A stretch of 64,000 nucleotides of DNA from Isoetes taiwanensis. Lineage: Eukaryota > Streptophyta > Lycopodiopsida > Isoetales > Isoetaceae. The DNA lies in contig JAJEKV010000054.1 in the NCBI GenBank assembly GCA_021234155.1, positions 4,761,962 through 4,825,961 of the forward strand, given 5' to 3'. Below, piece after piece: positions 47,224 to 59,370 of the stretch (position 1 is its first letter; every line of letters begins with the position of its first letter). The notes below the pieces were generated by a model. That model searched no databases, was not told the origin of the DNA, and was given only the letters and a program-made list of their open reading frames with translations. The translations under genes were made by a program, and so were the position numbers.

Positions 47224-49683
47224 TGTGACGGGCCTGCCGAGTTGACCCTCCAGGCAACTCGGGATCTTGTCAAAACTTGTGAAGTCTCTTGCTTGGTTGT
47301 GTGACAAACAGTTGAATATGGTGAAGAATTGGATCTTCCATTCGCACAATTGAAACTTAAACCATTACCAGAAATCCATCCTCACTAAGATACAATATAA
47401 CTCCCAGGATCCATCAAGAATACAAATTCAAAAAATATACTATCCACAATACTCTCAATATATATGCATAAACACTGCTAAGCAAGCTAAACAAAAGCTT
47501 TCTAACTCCAGACCACAACCGCGATCCTCAACTACATTTTTGCCGTATGCGCAACCACTGCCTTGCTTGTTCACTGCACATGAACTCACTGGGATTAGTC
47601 CTCGTGACTAAATGGGGATCCCTGGCGCCAATTGCATGCATGGAAATACTCTAGAAATCTTGGATAAGCACAAACACAGATGGAAAATCCTATTGTGAGT
47701 ACAATGCTAGGACAATGATAACATAATCCAAGGAAATACCAAACATGAACATCAGAAGCAAAAAATATAGCCAAAATACCAAACCATCATGACACATAGC
47801 TCCGAGACAATGGGAAGCTCAGCCAGACACATTCCGAGAGCCCCGCTATGAGTCGGTGGGTGAACCTCAGATCGCATACCCTTCCCAGCCCACGCCTGGC
47901 GCTGGAGGACCTCTTACCATGGGGTCACAGAGGTGACGTAGCATCCCTGCCAGGAGAACTACGCCCGGTGTCACAGAGCACAAGAATATCACAGAGAAAC
48001 ACAGATGAACATGAGCACGCCGGAGCAACCTAGGCCACCGAACCTAGAAGCCCGTACATAATCAACAGACCAAGACAACAACAGAACAATGCAAAGACGA
48101 TGACGTGTGATGTGATGTTCATTAGAATATTTACTAAACACAGGTGCCTAGATCATACTCTGGACCTTGCTGAGGTTGCCCATATATGTTGAAGTAGCTT
48201 ATCCAATGCTCCATGTTTACCTTCATGTAATTCCCTTGCCAAACTTACTCATACATCCTATGCCATGTCGAGGTAGCAATTCAGTGATGAAGACCTTGAT
48301 AGCAATCCAACACGTCGAGGAAGTCACAAGCTTGATTGTCATATTGATGTGAATCCAACACCTATGTACTTCATCTGTTACGTCAACAGTGCTCCATGCT
48401 ATAACCGTACCCAAAAGCCCCCATAAGCTTCTTATGACCCTCTTGGTCAAACCGTTCAATCCCATATCATGCTTACTTCAAAGGTTCCATCTCAATAGTT
48501 ACAATTCAGTCATTAGCTATGGTTTTAATATATCTTACTATATACCTACTTTCCATAGCAAAGAGATTTAAACATGCAACTAATGAAGAATCTCAAAACC
48601 CAGCACTTCCAATTAAGTATCAATATACCATGATGACCGCAACTGCATGTAATCCTTACCACATTATTCTGAATCATAGCTCCACCTTTAGGAGCCAAAA
48701 CAACACAGATGGCACAAATCTTAAGCTTCATGCTCAACTTGCCGATTAGCTACGCAGATGCTCATATTCTCCTTTACTTCTGTCAAGAAGGATCTACTTA
48801 AGAGCAATCTGTCAGGTTCTTTACCATTTTAGAGTTATTAATCCTTATATTTCTTATTATTTAATTAGATTACAATCATTCAAAATAATGCATTTCCTTA
48901 CTATTACAATTCTTGTGACTATTCTGAGCAATCTGTGGCAGTCTACACTGATTCCATCCACATGCAAGGCAATTAATGCCCATCTCAATGGTTTATTTCT
49001 TAATTAATTCCTTAGATTAGCACAAAATACTAAACCAAATCAACATAGAGAAAAGTCAATCAAACAAATATAAACAACAGAAAACGAAACGTGACATCAG
49101 CCCTTCCAAGGATGTTCGTCTCCTAGTTATCTTCCGTAGCCTTATGAGCCTCCAACAAATTCATAATTTATCATATTTACATGCAAAAATCAATACAGAC
49201 TAATCATGGCAACTCATAGCATGTCAATTGATCAATAGAAAAACCCCACCCGAGAATTTGTTCATGCATAGACCTCTGGACCCTTTCTCGTTGCTTGCGC
49301 CTCCAAGAATCAGCTTCTCGCTCCAAGGATCAGATTGCAGAAGAACATACATAGTGCAGTCAATTCTGACCCAGCATCACTAATTCTGTCATAACTTTTG
49401 CTCACGGATGAATTTTGGCCTGACCAAACCCATTCCGGAAAGCTTACTCAGAAATCTTTCAAGTAAAAAAAAAATCATTAGAAAGGAATCTCGGGTCACC
49501 GAGATATGATGCTTCAAATTTCGGGCTCCAAAACTGCCCAGAATTGCTCTCTGCCTTCATGCTTTGCAACAATCCTTTTTCTAAACAGACAAAACCCTAA
49601 ACTCATGCTGGATACATGTTATACATGTGTACATACGTACATAAGTACATATACTGGCCCATCAAGTGCCCAGGTCTGTTACA
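47224..49683 (-). repeat. array LTR 2
   Basis: 2460 bp, close to identical with LTR 3 over most of its length. A scrambled patch at about 47830-47885 differs from LTRs 3 and 5. Confidence 0.92.
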
Positions 49684-49979
49684 GTCTCCCCTTCTAAAAT
49701 TTAACCCATGTCCTCATGGGTCGATCATTGATTTGGTGAATCCTCCAACAACTTATAGAATCAATATGCAAGGCCAACTTATCCACTAGTCCATACCTCA
49801 ACATCATCAAGAGTTGCTCTCGTTGCTTATATGGAGACTTCTCCCTTGACATACTTCTATGGTAAGCACGAAGCCTCTAAATATTACCCCTCCTCCTGAG
49901 GATAGCATTTCTAGATCTCTCTGCAATCCACAGATCATAATGTCAATACCCAAGGACCCAACATTGCTCTGATGCCAAC
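49684..49979 (-). other. array internal region 2 (PPT to PBS)
   Basis: 296 bp with the same purine-tract and primer-site edges as the first spacer; non-coding. Confidence 0.9.
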
Positions 49980-52440
49980 TGTGACGGGCCTGCCGAGTTG
50001 ACCCTCCAGGCAACTCGGGATCTTGTCAAAACTTGTGAAGTCTCTTGCTTGGTTGTGTGACAAACAGTTGAATATGGTGAAGAATTGGATCTTCCATTCG
50101 CACAATTGAAACTTAAACCATTACCAGAAATCCATCCTCACTAAGATACAATATAATTCCCAGGATCCATCAAGAATACAAATTCAAAAAATATACTATC
50201 CACAATACTCTCAATATATATGCATAAACACTGCTAAGCAAGCTAAAAAAGCTTTCTAACTCCAGACCACAACCGCGATCCTCAACTACATTTCTGCCGT
50301 ATGCGCAACCACTGCCTTGCTTGTTCACTGCACATGAACTCACTGGGATTAGTCCTCGTGACTAAATGGGGATCCCTGGCTGCCACTGCATGCATGGAAA
50401 TACTCTAGAAATCTTGGATAAGCACAAACACAGATGGAAAATCCTATTGTGAGTACAATGCTAGGACAATGATAACATAATCCAAGGAAATACCAAACAT
50501 GAACATCAGAAGCAAAAAATATAGCCAAAATACCAAACCATCATGACACATAGCTCCGAGACAATGGGAAGCTCAGCCAGCTCACATTCCGAGCCCCGTT
50601 GGCGGAGTCGGTGGGGTGAACCTCGTATGCGCATACCCTTCCCAGCCCACGCCTGGCGCTGGAGGACCTCTTACCATGGGGTCACAGAGGTGACGTAGCA
50701 TCCCTGCCAGGAGAACTACGCCCGGTGTCACAGAGCACAAGAATATCACAGAGAAACACAGATGAACATGAGCACGCCGGAGCAACCTAGGCCACCGAAC
50801 CTAGAAGCCCGTACATAATCAACAGACCAAGACAACAACAGAACAATGCAAAGACGATGACGTGTGATGTGATGTTCATTAGAATATTTACTAAACACAG
50901 GTGCCTAGATCATACTCTGGACCTTGCTGAGGTTGCCCATATATGTTGAAGTAGCTTATCCAATGCTCCATGTTTACCTTCATGTAATTCCCTTGCCAAA
51001 CTTACTCATACATCCTATGCCATGTCGAGGTAGCAATTCAGTGATGAAGACCTTGATAGCAATCCAACACGTCGAGGAAGTCACAAGCTTGATTGTCATA
51101 TTGATGTGAATCCAACACCTATGTACTTCATCTGTTACGTCAACAGTGCTCCATGCTATAACCGTACCCAAAAGCCCCCATAAGCTTCTTATGACCCTCT
51201 TGGTCAAACCGTTCAATCCCATATCATGCTTACTTCAAAGGTTCCATCTCAATAGTTACAATTCAGTCATTAGCTATGGTTTTAATATATCTTACTATAT
51301 ACCTACTTTCCATAGCAAAGAGATTTAAACATGCAACTAATGAAGAATCTCAAAACCCAGCACTTCCAATTAAGTATCAATATACCATGATGACCGCAAC
51401 TGCATGTAATCCTTACCACATTATTCTGAATCATAGCTCCACCTTTAGGAGCCAAAACAACACAGATGGCACAAATCTTAAGCTTCATGCTCAACTTGCC
51501 GATTAGCTACGCAGATGCTCATATTCTCCTTTACTTCTGTCAAGAAGGATCTACTTAAGAGCAATCTGTCAGGTTCTTTACCATTTTAGAGTTATTAATC
51601 CTTATATTTCTTATTATTTAATTAGATTACAATCATTCAAAATAATGCATTTCCTTACTATTACAATTCTTGTGACTATTCTGAGCAATCTGTGGCAGTC
51701 TACACTGATTCCATCCACATGCAAGGCAATTAATGCCCATCTCAATGGTTTATTTCTTAATTAATTCCTTAGATTAGCACAAAATACTAAACCAAATCAA
51801 CATAGAGAAAAGTCAATCAAACAAATATAAACAACAGAAAACGAAACGTGACATCAGCCCTTCCAAGGATGTTCGTCTCCTAGTTATCTTCCGTAGCCTT
51901 ATGAGCCTCCAACAAATTCATAATTTATCATATTTACATGCAAAAATCAATACAGACTAATCATGGCAACTCATAGCATGTCAATTGATCAATAGAAAAA
52001 CCCCACCCGAGAATTTGTTCATGCATAGACCTCTGGACCCTTTCTCGTTGCTTGCGCCTCCAAAAATCAGCTTCTCGCTCCAAGGATCAGATTGCAGAAG
52101 AACATACATAGTGCAGTCAATTCTGACCCAGCATCACTAATTCTGTCATAACTTTTGCTTACGGATGAATTTTGACCTGACCAAACCCATTCCGGAAAGC
52201 TTACTCAGAAATCTTTCAAGTAAAAAAAAAATCATTAGAAAGGAATCTCGGGTCACCGAGATATGATGCTTCAAATTTCGGGCTTCAAAACTGCCCAGAA
52301 TTGCTCTCTGCCTTCATGCTTTGCAACAATCCTTTTTCTAAACAGACAAAACCCTAAACTCATGCTGGATACATGTTATACATGTGTACATACGTACATA
52401 AGTACATATACTGGCCCATAAAGTGCCCAGGTCTGTTACA
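49980..52440 (-). repeat. array LTR 3
   Basis: 2461 bp and the most regular copy. Both termini are intact (TGTGACGGGCC and GGTCTGTTACA). Confidence 0.92.
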
Positions 52441-52736
52441 GTCTCCCCTTCTAAAATTTAACCCATGTCCTCATGGGTCGATCATTGATTTGGTGAATCC
52501 TCCAACAACTTATAGAATCAATATGCAAGGCCAACTTATCCACTAGTCCATACCTCAACATCATCAAGAGTTGCTCTCGTTGCTTATATGGAGACTTCTC
52601 CCTTGACATACTTCTATGGTAAGCACGAAGCCTCTAAATATTACCCCTCCTCCTAAGGATAGCATTTCTAGATCTCTCTGCAATCCACAGATCATAATGT
52701 CAATACCCAAGGACCCAACATTGCTCTGATGCCAAC
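52441..52736 (-). other. array internal region 3 (PPT to PBS)
   Basis: 296 bp, nearly identical to the second spacer. Confidence 0.9.
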
Positions 52737-55213
52737 TGTGACGGGCCTGCCGAGTTGACCCTCCAGGCAACTCGGGATCTTGTCAAAACTTGTGAAGTCT
52801 CTTGCTTGGTTGTGTGACAAACAGTTGAATATGGTGAAGAATTGGATCTTCCATTCGCACAATTGAAACTTAAACCATTACCAGAAATCCATCCTCACTA
52901 AGATACAATATAATTCCCAGGATCCATCAAGAATACAAATTCAAAAAATATACTATCCACAATACTCTCAATATATATGCATAAACACTGCTAAGCAAGC
53001 TAAAAAAAAGCTTTCTAACTCCAGACCACAACCGCGATCCTCAACTACATTTTACGCAGATGCTTAAACCAACGCCTTGCTTGTTCACTGCACATGAACT
53101 CACTGGGATTAGTCCTCGTGACTAAATGGGGATCCCTGGCTGCCACTGCATGCATGGAAATACTCTAGAAATCTTGGATAAGCACAAACACAGATGGAAA
53201 ATCCTATTGTGAGTACAATGCTAGGACAATGATAACATAATCCAAGGAAATACCAAATATGAACATCAGAAGCAAAAAATATAGCCAAAATACCAAACCA
53301 TCATGACACATAGCTCCGAGACAATGGGAAGCTCAGCCAGCTCACATTCCGAGCCCCGTTGGCGGAGTCGGTGGGGTGAACCTCAGATATCGATACCCTT
53401 CCCAAACTACGCTGGCTGGCTGGAGGACCTCTTACCATGGGGTCACAGAGGTGACGTAGCATCCCTGCCAGGAGAACTACGCCCGGTGTCACAGAGCACA
53501 AGAATATCACAGAGAAACACAGATGAACATGAGCACGCCGGAGCAACCTAGGCCACCGAACCTAGAAGCCCACGGAGGATCAAGACATAATCAAATGCAC
53601 CAAGACAACAAATGAAACAATGCAAAGACGATGACGTGTGATGTGATGTTCATTAGAATATTTACTAAACACAGGTGCCTAGATCATACTCTGGACCTTG
53701 CTGAGGTTGCCCATATATGTTGAAGTAGCTTATCCAATGCTCCATGTTTACCTTCATGTAATTCCCTTGCCAAACTTACTCATACATCCTATGCCATGTC
53801 GAGGTAGCAATTCAGTGATGAAGACCTTGATAGCAATCCAACACGTCGAGGAAGTCACAAGCTTGATTGTCATATTGATGTGAATCCAACACCTATGTAC
53901 TTCATCTGTTACGTCAACAGTGCTCCATGCTATAACCGTACCCAAAAGCCCCCATAAGCTTCTTATGACCCTCTTGGTCAAACCGTTCAATCCCATATCA
54001 TGCTTACTTCAAAGGTTCCATCTCAATAGTTACAATTCAGTCATTAGCTATGGTTTTAATATATCTTACTATATACCTACTTTCCATAGCAAAGAGATTT
54101 AAACATGCAACTAATGAAGAATCTCAAAACCCAGCACTTCCAATTAAGTATCAATATACCATGATGACCGCAACTGCATGTAATCCTTACCACATTATTC
54201 TGAATCATAGCTCCACCTTTAGGAGCCAAAACAACACAGATGGCACAAATCTTAAGCTTCATGCTCAACTTGCCGATTAGCTACGCAGATGCTCATATTC
54301 TCCTTTACTTCTGTCAAGAAGGATCTACTTAAGAGCAATCTGTCAGGTTCTTTACCATTTTAGAGTTATTAATCCTTATATTTCTTATTATTTAATTAGA
54401 TTACAATCATTCAAAATAATGCATTTCCTTACTATTACAATTCTTGTGACTATTCCGAGCAATGCATGGGCGGTCTACACTGATTCCATCCACATGCAAG
54501 GCAATTAATGCCCATCTCAATGGTTTATTTCTTAATTAATTCCTTAGATTAGCACAAAATACTAAACCAAATCAACATAGAGAAAAGTCAATCAAACAAA
54601 TATAAACAACAGAAAACGAAACGTGACATCAGCCCTTCCAAGGATGTTCGTCTCCTAGTTATCTTCCGTAGCCTTATGAGCCTCCAACAAATTCATAATT
54701 TATCATATTTACATGCAAAAATCAATACAGACTAATCATGGCAACTCATAGCATGTCAATTGATCAATAGAAAAACCCCACCCGAGAATTTGTTCATGCA
54801 TAGACCTCTGGACCCTTTCTCGTTGCTTGCGCCTCCAAAAATCAGCTTCTCGCTCCAAGGATCAGATTGCAGAAGAACATACATAGTGCAGTCAATTCTG
54901 ACCCAGCATCACTAATTCTGTCATAGCTTTTGCTTACGGATGAATTTTGGCCTGACCAAACCCATTCCGGAAAGCTTACTCAGAAATCTTTCAAGTAAAA
55001 AAAAAAATCATTAGAAAGGAATCTCGGGTCGCCGAGATATGATGCTTCAAATTTCGGGTTCCAAAACTGCCCAGAATTGCTCTCTGCCTTCATGCTTTGC
55101 AACAATCCTTTTTCTAAACAGACAAAACCCTAAACTCATGCTGGATACATGTTATACATGTGTACATACGTACATAAGTACATATACTGGCCCATCAAGT
55201 GCCGTGCATTCTG
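52737..55213 (-). repeat. array LTR 4, right terminus altered
   Basis: About 2477 bp. Scrambled patches occur at about 53048-53075, 53385-53420 and 53570-53625. The right terminus reads GTGCCGTGCATTCTGATCTC where other copies have CCCAGGTCTGTTACAGTCTC, so the LTR-start sequence is lost here. Confidence 0.88.
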
Positions 55214-55507
55214 ATCTCCCCTTCTAAAATTTAACCCATGTCCTCATGGGTCGATCATTGATTTGGTGAATCCTCCAACAACTTATAGAATCAATATGCA
55301 AGGCCAACTTATCCACTAGTCCATACCTCAACATCATCAAGAGTTGCTCTCGTTGCTTATATGGAGACTTCTCCCTTGACATACTTCTATGGTAAGCACG
55401 AAGCCTCTAAATATTACCCCTCCTCCTGAGGATAGCATTTCTAGATCTCTCGCAATCCACGATCATAATGTCAATACCCAAGGACCCAACATTGCTCTGA
55501 TGCCAAC
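55214..55507 (-). other. array internal region 4 (PPT to PBS)
   Basis: About 294 bp. The primer site is intact on the right; the left boundary is approximate because the adjacent LTR end is altered. Confidence 0.87.
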
Positions 55508-57917
55508 TGTGACGGGCCTGCCGAGTTGACCCTCCAGGCAACTCGGGATCTTGTCAAAACTTGTGAAGTCTCTTGCTTGGTTGTGTGACAAACAGTTGAA
55601 TATGGTGAAGAATTGGATCTTCCATTCGCACAATTGAAACTTAAACCATTACCAGAAATCCATCCTCACTAAGATACAATATAATTCCCAGGATCCATCA
55701 AGAATACAAATTCAAAAAATATACTATCCACAATACTCTCAATATATATGCATAAACACTGCTAAGCAAGCTAAACAAAAGCTTTCTAACTCCAGACCAC
55801 AACCACGATCCTCAACTACATTTTACTGCCAGATCAAAAACCAACGCTTTGCTTGTTCACTGCACATGAACTCACTGGGATTAGTCCTCGTGACTAAATG
55901 GGGATCCCTGGCTGCCACTGCATGCATGGAAATACTCTAGAAATCTTGGATAAGCACAAACACAGATGGAAAATCCTATTGTGAGTACAATGCTAGGACA
56001 ATGATAACATAATCCAAGGAAATACCAAACATGAACATCAGAAGCAAAAAATATAGCCAAAATACCAAACCATCATGACACATAGCTCCGAGACAATGGG
56101 AAGCTCAGCCAGCTCACATTCCGAGCCCCGTTGGCGGAGTCGGTGGGGTGAACCTCGTATGCGCATACCCTTCCCAGCCCACGCCTGGCGCTGGAGGACC
56201 TCTTACCATGGGGTCACAGAGGTGACGTAGCATCCCTGCCAGGAGAACTACGCCCGGTGTCACAGAGCACAAGAATATCACAGAGAAACACAGATGAACA
56301 TGAGCACGCCGGAGCAACCTAGGCCACCGAACCTAGAAGCCCGACCCTGGAGGATCGAAGTACATAATCAACAGACCAAGACAACAACAGAACAATGCAA
56401 AGACTATGACGTGTGATGTGATGTTCATTAGAATATTTACTAAACACAGGTGCCTAGATCATACTCTGGACCTTGCGAGGTTGCCCATATATGTTGAAGT
56501 AGCTTATCCAATGCTCCATGTTTACCTTCATGTAATTCCCTTGCCAAACTTACTCATACATCCTATGCCATGTCGAGGTAGCAATTCAGTGATGAAGACC
56601 TTGATAGCAATCCAACACGTCGAGGAAGTCACAAGCTTGATTGTCATATTGATGTGAATCCAACACCTATGTACTTCATCTGTTACGTCAACAGTGCTCC
56701 ATGCTATAACCGTACCCAAAAGCCCCCATAAGCTTCTTATGACCCTCTTGGTCAAACCGTTCAATTCCATATCATGCTTACTTCAAAGGTTCCATCTCAA
56801 TAGTTACAATTCAGTCATTAGCTATGGTTTTAATATATCTTACTATATACCTACTTTCCATAGCAAAGAGATTTAAACATGCAACTAATGAAGAATCTCA
56901 AAACCCAGCACTTCCAATTAAGTATCAATATACCATGATGACCGCAACTGCATGTAATCCTTACCACTTATTTTAAATCATAGCTCCACCTTTAGGAGCC
57001 AAAACAACACAGATGGCACAAATCTTAAGCTTCATGCTCAACTTGCCAATTAGCTACGCAGATGCTCATATTCTCCTTTACTTATGCCAAAAGGATCTAC
57101 TTAAGAGCCATCTCAAAGGTCAATCTATCAGGTTCTTCAGCATTTTAGAGTTATTAATCCTTATATTTCTTATTATTTAATTAGATTACAATCATTCAAA
57201 ATAATGCATTTCCTTACTATTACAATTCTTGTGACTATTCTGAGCAATCTGTGGCAGTCTCCACTGATTCCATCCACATGCAAGGCAACTAATGCCCATC
57301 TCAATGGTTTATTTCTTAATTAATTCCTTAAATTAGCACAAAATACTAAACCAAAGCAACATAGAGAAAAGTCAATCAAACAAATATAAACAACAGAAAA
57401 TAAAACGTGACCAGTTAGTTCGAAAAGTTATAGACGTGCAACAAAGAAGGTTCAAGACATGCCAAATATGTTGATTCAAGCCTATATTGGCATTTCCCAA
57501 GCATTTTCAGATCTTCTTGCCTCAGAATCAGCCCTTCCTCTGGACCCTTTCTTGTTGCTTGCGCCTCCAAAGGTCGGCTTCTCGCTCCAAGGATCAATTC
57601 TGACCCAGCATCACTAATTCTGTTATAACTTTTGCTTACGGATGAATTTTGGCCTGACCAAACACATTCTAGAAAGCTTACTCCGAAATCTTTCAAGTAA
57701 AAGAAAAATCATTAAAAAAGAATCTCGGGTCACCGAGATATGATGCGTCAAATTTTGGGCTTCAAAACTGCCCAGAATTGCTCTCTGCCATCATGCTTTG
57801 CAACAATCCTTTTTCTAAACAGACAAAACCCTAAACTCATGCTGGATACATGTTATACATGTGTACATATGTACATAAGTACATATACTGGCCCATCAAG
57901 TGCCCAGGTCTGTTACA
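55508..57917 (-). repeat. array LTR 5 (outer, 5'-most in element sense), with non-homologous segment
   Basis: 2410 bp. At about 57411-57535 a segment with no match in the other LTRs (GTTAGTTCGAAAAGTTATAG onward) replaces a longer segment they share (starting ATCAGCCCTTCCAAGG). Other scattered differences make it, with LTR 1, more divergent than the inner copies. Its right end GGTCTGTTACA is intact and meets the flanking duplication. Confidence 0.9.
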
Positions 57918-57922
57918 GTCCA
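57918..57922. repeat. target-site duplication GTCCA (right) of the LTR array
   Basis: Matches 44404-44408 exactly and directly abuts LTR 5. Confidence 0.85.
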
Positions 57923-58279
57923 TAAATATATCGACATAGATTTTAAAAAATTGTGGTCTATTCTTCATCGGCATCATATGGTGGCACAAGTGAAGTTAAC
58001 AAGTAGAAGTTGGCAAATTAGATGGTGGAGCTATTTGACATTGGGTGTCGTGCAGCCGGGCAACCAAAATGCCCTCGAGCTTTCCAATTCTGATTCTCAT
58101 CTTAGCATTCTCCAGTTCAAGCCTCACTAGACGAATAAAGTTAAAAAATACATATTTTTAATGTTAAAAATGTATTTTTTTGTATTTTTCACTTGCTAGC
58201 CGAGGAAAAAAATTCGTGTATGCAAAACCTTCTAGAACGCGTGAAAAACGTTTTACGCATTTTTTTAAGCTCAGTTCTG

Positions 58280-58305
58280 CATAGGCGAAGATTTTTTCGC
58301 CTATG
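58280..58305. repeat. perfect 10-bp hairpin
   Basis: CATAGGCGAA (58280-58289) and TTCGCCTATG (58296-58305) pair perfectly across a 6-base loop, inside a wider region with further imperfect inverted matches (TTCGTGTATGC and GCGTACACGAA). Confidence 0.8.
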
Positions 58306-59256
58306 GGTCGTAGACCAAACTGCGTACACGAAACAGAGTTTTTCATTTTTATTTTTAAAAGACTTTTACATATGCAAAGCAATGCCGGAAGTGAGTAATG
58401 ACAAAAAAAACTTTTACGTATGTAGTTTGCACTATTTTGCCAGATATCGTTTTATAAATGCGGCATGTTTTTCTTGAATTTGCGCCATGAGAGGTAACTC
58501 TCCTCCGTCACATCTTGCAACCTGCGTCCTTTTTCTTTGTTTTTCTTTTTCTTATTTTTTTTAGCCAAAAATTAGTTAGATTTTGATTGTTGTTGTTTTT
58601 CTTATCTCAGTCCAGGTGAAGTTCATAGGTAGGCCTCCACCTGTTGCTCCTCTTGACTACCACCTATTGCTCCTCTTGAATGTCTTATTCTATGGGCAAA
58701 GCCAGACTTATTTTAGTAGGAAAAAAACACTTAAAAAAGGGGAGGGAGGTGGAACAAAACTTGTTGCCTACCCTTAAAAGGGGCAACTATGGTGATAGGG
58801 AATTAAGAAAAGGTAGTTTAGTGGTGCACAGTATCTTGGCATAGGTGGTGGCCCTTGCCTAATTAATTTGCACTATGCCGATTGTGGGTGTCATTGCCGA
58901 TGTTCAAGATAGTTAGGGTCTGCCTCTCTTTGTGGCGTATAGCCCTCGCTTGGTGCCGTTGTTGGCTTTGGTCACGTGGTGTCGAAAGGTATGCGTTGTG
59001 ACTAATTATTAATATATTCCCTAGTTCCTAATGGGGTTGTTGATGAACGTCCAACACTTATATAGGAACTGAGGTATATTTTAGTAAGTATCTGATTGGT
59101 CTTGTCCTTTGAAAAAGTGTGACCCGGTCAAGTGCAATGTATTGAGCTTGCTGACCTCTGAGTGGGAGCTTCCTTATTCAGTCAGTGGCTGGGTCAGATC
59201 ATAAATTGAGTTGTGGTCATTTCTTGTGTATCCATCCTTGTACCCAGAAGTCTTAT

Positions 59257-59290
59257 AGTAGTAGTAGCAGTAGCAGTAGCAGTAGCAGTA
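59257..59290. repeat. (AGTAGC)n / (AGT)n microsatellite
   Basis: Runs of AGTAGT then AGCAGT repeated. Confidence 0.95.
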
Positions 59291-59370
59291 TGATGTAGAT
59301 TGCAGTTATCCCTTCAATGGAAATGAAAGTCAATATTGTTGAATAAGAGATGTTTTAAGGTTAGGATCCC

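Larger units (their letters stand above)
44409..57917 (-). mobile_element. tandem array of a non-coding LTR retrotransposon: (LTR-internal)x4-LTR
   Basis: Seen: five direct copies of a 2.41-2.53 kb repeat alternate with four 286-296-bp spacers. Repeat units start at 44409, 47224, 49980, 52737 and 55508 (periods 2815, 2756, 2757, 2771). Each repeat begins TGTGACGRGCC and ends GGTCTGTTACA in plus order, so on the minus strand it is an LTR bounded by TG...CA. Each spacer has a polypurine tract on its left and a tRNA-iMet-type primer-binding site on its right, which makes it the internal region of a minus-strand element. No frame longer than about 90 codons exists, and those present are copies of one another. 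The outer ends are flanked by a perfect GTCCA duplication. The superfamily cannot be assigned without pol. Confidence 0.93.
57923..59370. other. no gene recognised
   Basis: Unique sequence between the array and the gypsy LTR. It contains a TA-rich inverted repeat near 58143-58180 (AAAAAATACATATTTTTAA facing TTAAAAATGTATTTTTTT) and the hairpin at 58280. Confidence 0.4.

Noticed and set aside
45410-57100. Sets of identical 60-83-codon reading frames recurring every ~2.76 kb on both strands
   Set aside because: They recur because the DNA is an LTR array. They have no family resemblance, overlap on both strands and break at small indels between copies.
44409-57917. Periodic repeat with spacers, reminiscent of a CRISPR array, satellite DNA or ribosomal DNA spacer
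   Set aside because: The period is 2.76 kb, the spacers are themselves repeats with a primer site and a purine tract, and the ends have a 5-bp target duplication. An LTR retrotransposon array explains all of it.
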